Positions 31,612 through 43,600 of a stretch of DNA of 64,000 bases are shown here, in pieces. The position numbers and the translations under genes were made by a program. The notes below the pieces were generated by a model. It saw only the letters and a program-made list of their open reading frames with translations. It was not told the DNA's origin and ran no database searches. Source of the stretch: Limnomonas spitsbergensis (Eukaryota; Chlorophyta; Chlorophyceae; Chlamydomonadales). The DNA is taken from the NCBI GenBank assembly GCA_037349105.1, contig JAYJMM010000036.1:4004001-4068000 (forward strand). Direction: 5' to 3'. The first letter of the stretch is position 1. Each line of letters begins with the position of its first letter.

Positions 31612-34600
31612 CTAGCTATGATTGTTGCCGCTCTGGCCAGAGGGCTGCCCTGCATTGTTGACCACGACCCTCCTAGCAGACGGCGCTTCAGTGGTACCGG
31701 CAGAGGCAGATGCTGGTGAGGTCCCTCCCTTGCCACCGAACCCGACTGCCTTCTTCCCGTTTCCTCGGCCAGCCTTGTCCTTTCCACCAGCGGGCGACTG
31801 GGACTTGGGAAGGGCAGCGGCGGCATCGGACGCAGAAGCTTGCGCCATGGTCATTGCCTGCTTGGCCTCGAACTTGGCTTTGAACTCGGCCATCTCCTTC
31901 TGCATCTCCTCAGCCTCCATCTTCGCGGCCTTCCCGCTGGCCTCGTGGGAGGCCTGCAAGGAGAGGAGCTCCTCCCTGCACGCACGGCACAAAACATGAT
32001 AAGCCTCGCCCTCGAAAAAATGTCGTGACCCAGTGTAGCTCTCCTTAAGGAGCTCTTAACGGGAACAGGAGCAAGACATCAGGCAGGCAACAAGCAGCCA
32101 CAATACTAAGTGCATGCCGGCAGGGGAGGGACGGTTAACCCACAAAGCCAGACAAACTACTCAGGTTTCCATGCCTGAACTCCCCTATGGCCAGAAAGCG
32201 AAAGGATGGGCCAGGGAATAGCAGTATATGGACACACCAAAAGCAAATCAGGGGGGCGGGAGCTAACAAAGAAGAGACAGCTCCCTTGAGCTCGCAGAAG
32301 AGGAAACAGTAGCTCATGCCGGGTATGCCTTCCGTATCACGCACTGGAGTGATTTGAGGTTGTTTTCGGCATCGGTACGCGCAGCGCGCTCGGCGGCGAG
32401 TTCCGCCGCCACGGTCGCCGCCTTGGCCTCCTCGTCAGCCATCAGCGCCGCCCTTTCGCGGGCCACGCCCTGCTCCGCCTTCGCCGCACTGCCACGCGCC
32501 GCCTCAGCGTCAGCCCTTGCGTCACCCAGTTCCCGCTCGAGCTCGGTGACCTTCTGCTCAGCTTCGCCAACGTCACGCGCCCTCGCCTCCTCAGCCGCTT
32601 TGCCCTGGCCCTCGAGCTCTACAACAGAGGCCTTGAGCTTGCTCAGTGATGCACGTGCAGTGGAGGCCTCAGACGCTAGCGCCTCGGCGCGGAACACGGC
32701 GGCAGCACGGGCGGCTTCGGCGGCCTCGGCGGCGCTCGTTGCGGCCGAAAGCCGGCGAGCAAAGGTGTCGCTGACCTGCAGCATAGACGGGGTACCACAG
32801 AAAGCCTTCAGTTTACCGCTGGCGCTACACCACCAAGCCAGTGATGCTTAAGGCAACAGATACATGAATAAGGGATGTGAAGTGTTGGCAACAGTATGCG
32901 GGATAGCCTGTGCGCGGCGCGCATGTCAGCGAGAGAGCGTTGGAGTCAGGCAAGGAGCAGAGCATCGTCGCGGTTTGTGATATGGATGGAAGGCGCCTAT
33001 GTTATTGAGGCTGCACTGCTTGGCCCGTGATGATCGCTTGGCAGTGCACCCAGCTGACTTCGCACACTTGCTTGGTCAACCTGCTTGCATTGTTCGAGAT
33101 GGCTGAAGTGGCCGCCATGCAGTGTGCAGGCAGTGGTGGTTTCGGGCGTCTTTGAAACCATTCAAAATCCTTTTCAGTATGGGCTGCTGAATGAACTGGT
33201 GCAGGGTGGGAACTACTGGTATGTCCAATACCGTACAGATGGGCATAAAATCGGACGAATCACCATTGATTTAGATGAGCAGAGGAGGTATGATCCCAAA
33301 CCATTAATCCCTAAACCATCACCGCCTGACTAAAAGACTGGCTGAGTGATACACAGAAAACAAGAACAAAACAAAAACACGTGTTCACAGCCACATAACC
33401 TTTTTACCCCCTGCGCTGTCCATTTGTCCCACCATTGGCTTTACCCCGCCAGCTCTGCATGACCTGCTGAGAGACACGACGCCGCTCTTGTGCTACACAC
33501 CATCCCTGCTTCATTTCCTACCATGCCTGCTTCATGTCCCACCACCACTGTTCATGTCCTATCATGTCTGCCTTCCAATCCATCCTGGTCGCCCTGCCAG
33601 TTTCTTTCCAGGAATTCCATTACTTGCATGCTCATTCTTCAGGGCTCTGCAGCAACCCACCTCCTCCAGATCTGCTCGCGCCGCCGCAGTGGTTGCTGCC
33701 GCATCCGCCGCACGCTTCTCAGCTGCCTCCGCCGCCACCTTCAAATTGACGGCCTCCGTCCGCTCGCTCTCAGCGCGGCTCGAGGCCTCGGCCAGGTCGG
33801 CCTTGAGCGCCTTGACGTCCGACTGCAGCGCGGCACGGGCTGCACCCTCCGCCTCGAGCTCATTGGAGCGGTCCAGCAACATATCCTTGCTGGCACTCAA
33901 ATTGGACTGCACACAGAGGGTCAGGGTTAGGAGGATAGGGTTAGGAGGATAGAGTTCGGAGGATAGGGTTGTGGTTTCAGGATTTGGCAGCATGACGATA
34001 CAAGGCAATCGATCTCGGAATTACATGGCATCAATATCTTGCTTCAATGAGAGAACCATCTGGCTAATTGCGGTCGCTGACAGCCACGCGCCAGGCGGCA
34101 CATAGCATGCCTGCGATTTCGACAAGGCAGAAGCATGCATTTCGGTGCCCGCCCTCCAGACGGATGTCATCGGCGCAGTTTTTGCTCTGTTAACAGGCTG
34201 CCTTCACACGCAACAAGGATCAGAGTAGTCCTAGTCAGATTCCCTGGTTTCTGGTAGTCTCTATTGAGATTCTCTGCCCTAAACCCTAAATCCTACACCT
34301 TATACTAAGGGACCTGAAGGTTTGGTACACAGCCCACCTATCCAGGCTCACAGGGTAGTGACTTGTGTGCCTACCCAAACGGCACTCATGGGGGCCCTCA
34401 AAGTTAACAGGAGCTTCTTACATGTTCCAGATGCCATAGAAAGCTGCAAATATTGTGTTGCACTTGTGTGGAAACTGTGGGCATGTGTGTCAGTGATTCC
34501 CTTTTCCTGGCTCGGCTATAGTTTAGCTACATTCAGCTACATTTCAGCCACCTCCTGTTGGAGGCCTCACATACCGCTAGCCATGCTGCTTTGGCCAACA

Positions 34601-37600
34601 ATTGTAAGCCGGTCAAGGATTCAATCCAAATCTGGCCCTTGACAGCCACAGGCGGAATGCCCAAGGTGGATCTGTAGCCGGAAAAAAACACCGACGTGTG
34701 TGATGCCCTGTTTCCCTGCTGCTACCAACCTTTGCCTCCTGCAACACCGAGATGTGTGATGCCCTATAATGCTGTTGCCCTGTTGCAACCAACCTTTGCC
34801 TCCTACAACAATAAGATGTGTGATGCCCTATTGCCCTGTTGCCCTGTTGCAACCAACCTTTGCCTCCTACAACAATAAGATGTGTGATGCCCTATTGCCC
34901 TGTTGCCCTGTTGCAACCAACCTTTGCCTCCTGCAACACCAAGATGTGTGATGCCCTATTGCCCTGTTGCTACCAACCTTTGCCTCCTGCAACTCTTGCT
35001 GCAGGCCTTGGCTGATGGACTGCTCCTGGTTGAAGGAGCGCTCAGTTTCAGTCAGCTGGCTCTGCAGGCTTAAAACCTGGGCAGACGGGTGCGTGTTGGG
35101 CAGGAGCGGCAGGTAGGAGTGCGACAAGGAACGCACAAGGGGCTTACCCGGTCTGTCTCAAAAACAAAATATGCCCCAGTGCATCAACAAGGCCCCCTGA
35201 CCTAGTGAAATAAGATAGCCCCTTGCGTAAGTGTATCAATAGTCAATACAGCCCCTTGCGTAAGTGTGTCAATAGTCAATACAGCCCTTTGCGTAAGTGT
35301 GTCAATAGTCAATACAGCCCCTTGCGTAAGTGTATCAATAGTCAATACAGCCCCTTGCGTAAGTGTATCAATAGTCAATACAGCCCCTTGCGTAAGTGTA
35401 TCAATAGTCAATACAGCCCCTTGCGTAAGTGTATCAATAGTCAATACAGCCCCTTGCGTAAGTGTATCAATAGTCAATACAGCCCCTTGCGTAAGTGTAT
35501 CAATAGTCAATACAGCCCCTTGCGTAAGTGTATCAATAGTCAATACAGCCCCTTGCGTAAGTGTATCAATAGTCAATACAGCCCCTTGCGTAAGTGTATC
35601 AATAGTCAATACAGCCCCTTGCGTAAGTGTGTCAATAGTCAATACAGCCCCTTGCGTAAGTGTATCAATAGTCAATACAGCCCCTTGCGTAAGTGTATCA
35701 ATAGTCAATACAGCCCCTTGCGTAAGTGTATCAATAGTCAATACAGCCCCTTGCGTAAGTGTATCAATAGTCAATACAGCCCCTTGCGTAAGTGTATCAA
35801 TAGTCAATACAGCCCCTTGCGTAAGTGTGTCAATAGTCAATACAGCCCCTTGCGTAAGTGTATCAATAGTCAATACAGCCCCTTGCGTAAGTGTATCAAT
35901 AGTCAATACAGCCCCTTGCGTAAGTGTATCAATAGTCAATACAGCCCCTTGCGTAAGTGTATCAATAGTCAATACAGCCCCTTGCGTAAGTGTATCAATA
36001 GTCAATACAGCCCCTTGCGTAAGTGTATCAATAGTCAATACAGCCCCTTGCGTAAGTGTATCAATAGTCAATACAGCCCCTTGCGTAAGTGTGTCAATAG
36101 TCAATACAGCCTTGCTCTATACCCATCTCTATATAGGCCATCTCAACCACTCCAATCAATATCCCCCCGTCACACCTCACCAGGCCTGCCCGCACGCGCC
36201 TCCCCCCCCCCTTGCATCCCTCCGCCCCCGCACCTTCTCCTTGAGCTCCTCGTTGATTCCCCTCTGCTGCTTGAGCTCGGACTCCAGCGCAGCCACCTCG
36301 CTTTCGCGCTTGGCCAGTGAGTCCTGAAGCTGAGCTATCTGAGAGCGAGCTTCAGAAACCTGTAGGCAAGAGGGGGCAGAGGGAGGAAGCAGATCAAAAG
36401 GGGACAGAGAGATGAATCAGAAGACAGCACTTCATAAGGGGGCAGAGAGATGAATCAGAAGGCAGCAGTGGCAATGGGAAGCAGACGAAGCAGAGGGACA
36501 AATAGGAAGTCAGAGGGCAACGGACGGCCACAGGGGTCAGGGCAAGAAAATCTGTAACCTGGGGGACTAGCAGGCGCAAAAGAGTATGTACAGTGTGTGG
36601 TACAAAGCAGGGGCAAGCTATTGCTGTTGTTCACTCTGGGGCGTGCAAGGGGGCTTTGTGAGAAAAGGAGCAAATGGGGAGGGTTCCAACCACTTGCTGT
36701 GAAATGCCCCACAGCCCCGTGTGGGGCATTGCATTTCATTCAGGCATGCAGCACGTCGCCATACCCTTTGCCTCTTCTCCCCATAGGCCTACATCACACC
36801 ACCTCCTCCCTTGCCCCACCTCTCTATTTGTGACACCCAGCCCAATAACCTCTCTCCCCCATTTGCCGCCCCTTCCCATTTGCCTCTCTTCCTCATTTCC
36901 CCCCACCTCCCATTGCCTCAACTCCCCTTTTGCCTATTCCCTCCCTCCCCCCCCCCCCCCCCCTGTTCGCCCACCATCAACTTTGTTTATTTTCCATGCT
37001 CACCTCTCCATTCCCTTTTCCTCACCTCCCCATCTTGCCTCTTCGCCACTCCGCCTCACCTCCCCCTTTGCTTGCTGCAGCTCATCTGTCACGCTCTGCA
37101 GCTCCTTTGCCGCCGCCTCCCGCGCCTGTGCCGCCGCCTCAGTGTCCTTCTGGGCCTTGACAGAGAACTCCAGCGCCTGCTGCTTAAGGCGGCTCATGGC
37201 ATCCTTCATACTCATCGTCTCGGTGCCAATCTGCGAATTCACAACATTCGGCGGGGGAGGGAGGGTGTGTGCGGGGGGGGCAGCGATTCATGCAGTGATT
37301 TTGGCGTCCCATTACGACAGCACTGACACCCCCCACAAAAGCGTAAAGCAGGCGCAATGTTTTCTTCTGATTCTTGCATGATTTCAAGATATTTCAGCAA
37401 AGAGCGACAGAGTTTGACTCAAGGAAGTCTTTGGGGGACTAGATTGTTCGATACCATGATTCTTTATGAGTCCTGCTCAGTCCTGACTATCAGCACTGGA
37501 GAGGGGGGGGCGTCTAGCTGAGCTACTAGGAGGCCAAATTCCCCAACCCGGAGTCTCAGGGTTTACATGCCAAAGAACAGGGACAGAGCTGGCATACCTC

Positions 37601-40600
37601 CCTCTTTTTGTAGCAACGGGTCATATATTAAATTGCTGAATTACACAAGTCACACGCGCTGGTGGGCTCAGGTTCAACGCAGTCTCAAAGGACTGGAGAT
37701 TTTCCTCATTCCTCAGAGAGGAGCGTGTGTTGACAAACATACGTAACTATCAGGCATCAGCTATACACATTTTCTCAGACCGCCTAGCCCATGCAACGAG
37801 AAAGACCTGCATGCCCAGCTCAGGCCAACCGCCCGGCCCTGCCCCATTCCCCTGCAGCGACGCCCTGTCACACCTTTTGCAGCAGGCCGCGCTGCTCCTC
37901 GAGCGAGGTCGCGGTTTCGGCCACCTCCCGTTGCAAGTCCGCGGCGGCGGCCTCAGCCTGGAGACCGGGGCATTGCAGTGAGTCAGCACAGCTTATCAGG
38001 CCTTTCTGCCGCAGAAAGATCAAGAAGCTCGTGAGCACACAGGTGGGAGGCATCACACAGGCTTGTCACTTGGGGAGACACTTTGCTGGTGTATGGTAGC
38101 CTACTGGAAGCGGGCGACGCGTTCTCGTTGTGGCAGGGGCGGCCTGACACAGTTTGACGCGCCCTGACGCGCCCTACGATGGCCCCACAGCAGCCAACCT
38201 GCCTGTTGGTAAACAAACATGGATTCCAAATTTGCAAGCATAGATGTTGCAAGCGTAGATGGTGCAAGCACAGATGTTGCAAGCATAGATGTTGCAAGCA
38301 TAGATGTTGCAAGCATAGACGTTGCAAGCATAGATGTTGCAAGCATAGATGTTGCAAGCATTGCAAGCAATTGCCAGCATAAAGCAATACGGCATCGGGC
38401 CTCATCTTGGGGAATGGAGCGTCCACCAGTGCCCGAGTGATCATAGCGCAACCATGAGGTACGTATATATCCTGCCTTACTGACAGAGCGACCTGAGCAT
38501 GCGGAACGCAGCCCACCTACCCAACTTTTAAGGGCAGTGTTTTGCCCAAAGGCCTGCTGAGGGCGAGCCTTCAGCCTGCTGAGGGCGAGCCTTCAGCCTG
38601 CTGAGGGCGAGCCTTCAGACCAGTGCTGTGCAATTGCGCCGAAATTCAGATACCGTGTAAGTCATCACGGTCCCTCACTGGTAAAAGTAGCTGAATTTGC
38701 CTTGGAATTACGGTGACTGAAACTCAGCTACGTAATCTAGCCACCGTAAGGACCGTAATCGGCACAGCCCTGCTTCAGACATTCCTGCCCAAGGGCGAGG
38801 CACGCTATCGCACATCATCGGTTGGAACAAACGCTCTCCTTCTGTTCCCGCTTCCCGCACAGAGAAGTTTTGTACACCACACACGGCAGCAGGTCCCCAC
38901 CTGGTCGCCGCGTGCTCTCTCTCTCTCCAGGTCCGACTTGAGCACCTCCCCAGTGACCACAGCCTGGCCCAGCGCCTGCTCGACCCTCTTGGACTGCTCA
39001 ATAGCCTTCATGGCGTCCATGCCCACCTGACCACTCACAGCAGCGGAGCAGCCGCACAACAATCGGCAAAGCATACAATCCACGCCCCAGGGTATATTCC
39101 TTGATTGATTTATCAATAATAGAGTGCAAAGCGCTGTTGATGCGTGGGTATGAGGGGAGGGACAAAGCGCTGTTGATGCGTGGGTATGAGGGGAGGGACA
39201 AAGCGCTGTTGATGCGTGGGTATGAGGGGAGGGACAAAGCGCTGTTGATGCGTGGGTATGAGGGGAGGGACAAAGCGCTGTTGATGCGTGGGTATGAGGG
39301 GAGGGACAAAGCGCTGTTGATGCGTGGGTATGAGGGGAGGGACAAAGCGCTGTTGATGCATGGGTATGAGGGGAGGGACAAAGCGCTGTTGATGCGTGGG
39401 TATGAGGGGAGGGACAAAGCGCTGTTGATGCATGGGTATGAGGGGAGGGACAAAGCGCTGTTGATGCGTGGGTAAGAGGGGAGGGACAAAGCGCTGTTGA
39501 TGCGTGGGTATGAGGGGAGGGACAAAGCGCTGTTGATGCGTGGGTATGAGGGGAGGGACAAAGCGCTGTTGATGCGTGGGTATGAGGGGAGGGACAGAGC
39601 GCTGTTGATGCGTGGGTATGAGGGGAGGGACAAAGCGCTGTTGATGCGTGGGTATGAGGGGAGGGACAAAGCGCTGTTGATGCGTGGGTATGAGGGGAGG
39701 GACAAAGCGCTGTTGATGCGTGGGTATGAGGGGAGGGACAAAGCGCTGTTGATGCGTGGGTATGAGGGGAGGGACAAAGCGCTGTTGATGCATGGGTATG
39801 AGGGGAGGGACAAAGCGCTGTTGATGCGTGGATATGAGGGGAGGGACAAAGCGCTGTTGATGCGTGGGTAAGAGGGGAGGGACAAAGCGAGCAGGCAGGG
39901 TAGAATGCCGCACACTGCGCCCAAAACAACCATAATGTCCTCATCGTTCCAAGTACCCCGAGACGTACCAGTTGATTTTCACTTCGTACATTCCTGCCTC
40001 ACTGCCGGTAGCCATGCTGGTCATATTCCTTTGAGACACTTTCTTGTGTTTTGGGGCCCCCCCCACTATGTGGGGTAGCAGGTTTCGGTGAGAGAATATT
40101 TTTGGAGCCCCTTTATCTGAATCTTGCGTGACTGCCCGGCCTCCTTTCGTCCCCCGTTCCCAATCTACCTTTGACAAGATACTCAGACAGTTGTTCCATC
40201 AAGATCCTTACAGAACCTGCTATCCGCCACTTTTGTCCCCACCTTGCGTGCCACCGCCCGCTCCTTCTCCATCAGACCCTGCGCCTCCTCCAGCTGCTTG
40301 CTCACGGCTTGCGACTCGGCCTCGGCTATGAACTTGGCCGCCCGCTCGGCCTCCACCTGCTCCTGGGCAGCGGCCGCCTCAGACCTGCAGGCAGCCAGGG
40401 GGGTCCAGGGGATCAGGGAGATCAGGGTAGGCTTGGGAGGTGACAGGGGGGAATCTGCCTTAATGGCAGACTAAGGGGTCCGGGGATATAAGGTCAGGCT
40501 GGGCAAAGGGGTTCAGGAAGTAAATCGGGTTCACGCAGACTAAGGCTTCAGGGAGTCATGAATTATAGAGTTTTTGGCAGACAAAGGGGTTCAGGGGGCA

Positions 40601-43600
40601 AGAAAGGCAAAGGGTTCAGGGGGCAAGAAAGGCAAAGGGGTTCAGGGGGCAAAAAAGGCAAAGGGGTTTAGGAAGGCAGACAGGTCAGGTCAGGCGAAGG
40701 GGGGCAGGAAGTGAGTGAGTTCAGGGCAGACAAAGTGGTTCAGGAAGTCAGGCAGGTCTGGGCATGTAACAGGGGGGCAGGGGCCGAGAATATCAGGGCT
40801 TGCTAGGTCTTCAAAGGGGGCTCCAAGACTTCAGCGCTTTAGAGGGACTGAAGGGATAGGAGACATGACATCCACAGCTGTTCAAGCATTTAGAGATTCT
40901 CCCACAGCTGTCCCCCTCATGCCCGTGTTTGCACCTGACGGCTGCCACCAGCCTCCTCTCTGCATCGAGCACCTTGTTGGTGAGCTCACTGGCCCGTTGG
41001 GCTGACTCCTTATCCCGCTTCTCCGCAGATACCTGCACGGTCACAGTCACGCACAGTCACAGTCACACACAGTCACACACATTCACAGTCACTCACAGTC
41101 ACAGTCACAGCCACTCAGTGTCACAGTCACAGTCACTCAGAGTCACAGTCACTCAGAGTCACAGTTACAGTCACTCACACACAGTCACACGTGCACACAG
41201 TCACTCACAGTCACAGTTATACACAGTCACAGTCACTCAGAGTCACAGTCACTCACACACAGTCACAATTACACACAGTTAAAGCCACACACAGTTTAAG
41301 TCACAGACGCACACAGTCGCACACACAAGGGGGGGGGGGGGGGGGGACGTCAGGGCTGGCAGGTCGGGGCTAGGAAGCCTGGAAGAGCCGGATTACATCA
41401 GCAGCGGCTACCCCTTCTCCCGTGATAATCTCAGTGGGCCATAGTAAGTGGGGGTAGAGAACGTCCCGTATACCCCACTGTCAGCCCCCCTCCAACCCCT
41501 TCCTAGCATTTGGGACAGCCGCTTTCAGTCCTGCTTGCCCAGGGGTCACTCTTTGTTACTAAACCCAAACCCTGATCACTAAAAACCCGCACTCTAAAAC
41601 CTTGAACCTTAAAAGCTTGTTCTTGTACCTCACCGCTGTCCACCCTTCTGACCCCCGCCCACCCTCGTGGCCAGGACATGCAAAATGCTATCGGTTGGAC
41701 ATGCAGACGCAGTCATAACAACTCGTAAGATGCCACTGGGTTGAGGTGCAGACAGCAGACCCAGCAGCAGTCAATGAGGCCTGCAACACCGCCCTCTTCA
41801 GCTCTGGCCATGGCCTCCCCTTGACCTGCTCCTGCCCTCTGGTTTGCAACATACAGGATGCTACTGGGTTGAGGTGCAGACAGCAGACCCAGTAACAGTA
41901 AATGAGGCCTGCAACACCGCCCTCTTGAGCTCTGGCCTTGGCCTCCCCTTGACCCGCTCCTGGCCTCTGGTTTGCGACAAACAAGATGCTGCTGGCGTAG
42001 ATGCTGCGACAGGAACTCACGAGCTGAGAGCTCTCGATGGACGCCTGCTGCATCTCCCTCTTGAGCTTCGACACAAACTCCTGCTCCTTGGAGAGGGACA
42101 AACGGACCTGCAAGGCAGCAAATGCACATACGGTGCACAGCGGTGTTGTTGGTCGGCACAAGAGGGGGGGGGCTGTAAACCAGCAGTCCCCGCAACCAGC
42201 TCGGGTGAAGGGTTGAGGGTTTTGAACCCTAAATATAACCTGAACCCTAGATACCTTAACACTCGACCCTACCCATATTGGTAGGTTTGCTGTTGTTGCG
42301 TCCTTGCAACCAGTCAATCGTCTTTTCCTCGAAACTGCCAGGCAGTGTGAGATGGAGTAGGTACCTACCCAATCGAGAAAGCTGCGGCGAAGATCGGCTA
42401 AAAATCCCCTTCTTGCAGCCATAGACGTGATGATACCAAACAGCAACACCGTACATTGTATGCCTTATCCTTCCCACGCCACAGGTCAGTGGTTGCATGT
42501 TGGCTGCCTGCCCAAGAGGGGCGTTGCTTGTCGCTCACTGGTCAGTGGTCGCGTGTTGGTTGCTTGCCCGGGGGGGGTCACTGTCCTAGCGCTCACTGTC
42601 CTAGCGCCGGTTCGCCATTGTGCATTGGTTGCTTGCCCAGGGGTTCCTTGTTTTTTCGCCCACTGTCCTAGCTTGTTTAGTGCGCTGGTTTGCAGGAACC
42701 TGTAACATGCGTCAAATATGCAAATTTTGCTCTCTGCTGGACTGTAAACGCTACAATTTATAGACCAGTTATCAAAGGTGGAAACTCCAGTGGTCAGGGG
42801 ATACCTCCCAGCAATACCACACCCAGAACCGGTACGACAGTTTAACCCATGCGTCGCCAGTCAGTCGCTCACTGCTGTTGCAAGTGCCTCGAGAGACGGA
42901 ACAGGAGGGGCAGAGAAAGCAGAAACAAGCCTGACAAACAAGGAGCTGAGTGGTCAGTTTGACGCTCACCGCTTCCGCCTGCCCCCTAAGATGAGCAACA
43001 CCGTACCGGCAGCACCCGCAAGACATTAAACAAAAAAAACATCAGCTTGCCGCTCACCGCTTCCGCCTGCGCCTTGAGATCTGCAACACGCTTCTGCTCC
43101 GCACTCAACGCGCCAGTAAGCTGCTCCGTGTCGCTCTGAAAGACGCACAAAAGAAAACAGAGAGTGAGCACAGCACACAGCAATCTAGCATGATTTGGAC
43201 AAAAGGGCGTCCAAAACGAGGAGAGATGTGGGGTGTGTGTTGTGGTGCGATCCCTGGTAGACTGGGACTCATTTATATCCGCACCCTGGCATGTGGTGCT
43301 ATCCCTGGGCCTCATTATTGCCCCGCCTTGGCATGCAGTGCTATCCCTTGGTCCCATCCTAGCCCCACCTTGGCCTTATCCTTCTGGAGCAGCAGGAAGC
43401 CTCCAAGGCCGCCGCCGATAAAAATGCCCATAGCATTGAGCAGCCCAAACACACCACCCTCCTCCTTCTCGTTCTCCTCCCCGGCTGCCGCCTGCTGCTG
43501 GACCCCTGCCGCCGGCTCCGGCGCTGACTGTAAGCTGCTCTGGGCCTGCTGCAGGCTGCTCTGGGCGTCCGACGCTGCGCGCGCTCTCTGCAGAGCCTGG

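Noticed and set aside
34275..34300. CCCTAAACCCTAAA, telomere-like
   Set aside because: Only about two units, internal to an intron, like the single heptamers near 13140 and 13206. It gives no sign of a chromosome end.
35202..36327. Open frames of 300-365 codons made of an 11-residue repeat
   Set aside because: The 33 bp period keeps several frames open on both strands. The array sits inside an intron and shows no codon-level selection.
35215..39890. CRISPR-like regular direct repeats
   Set aside because: Units are contiguous with no unique spacers, and the setting is intronic in a eukaryote.
38805..39944. Open frames of up to 379 codons made of a 12-residue repeat
   Set aside because: A by-product of the 36 bp minisatellite in intron 7. 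The only coding part is exon 8 (38901-39026).
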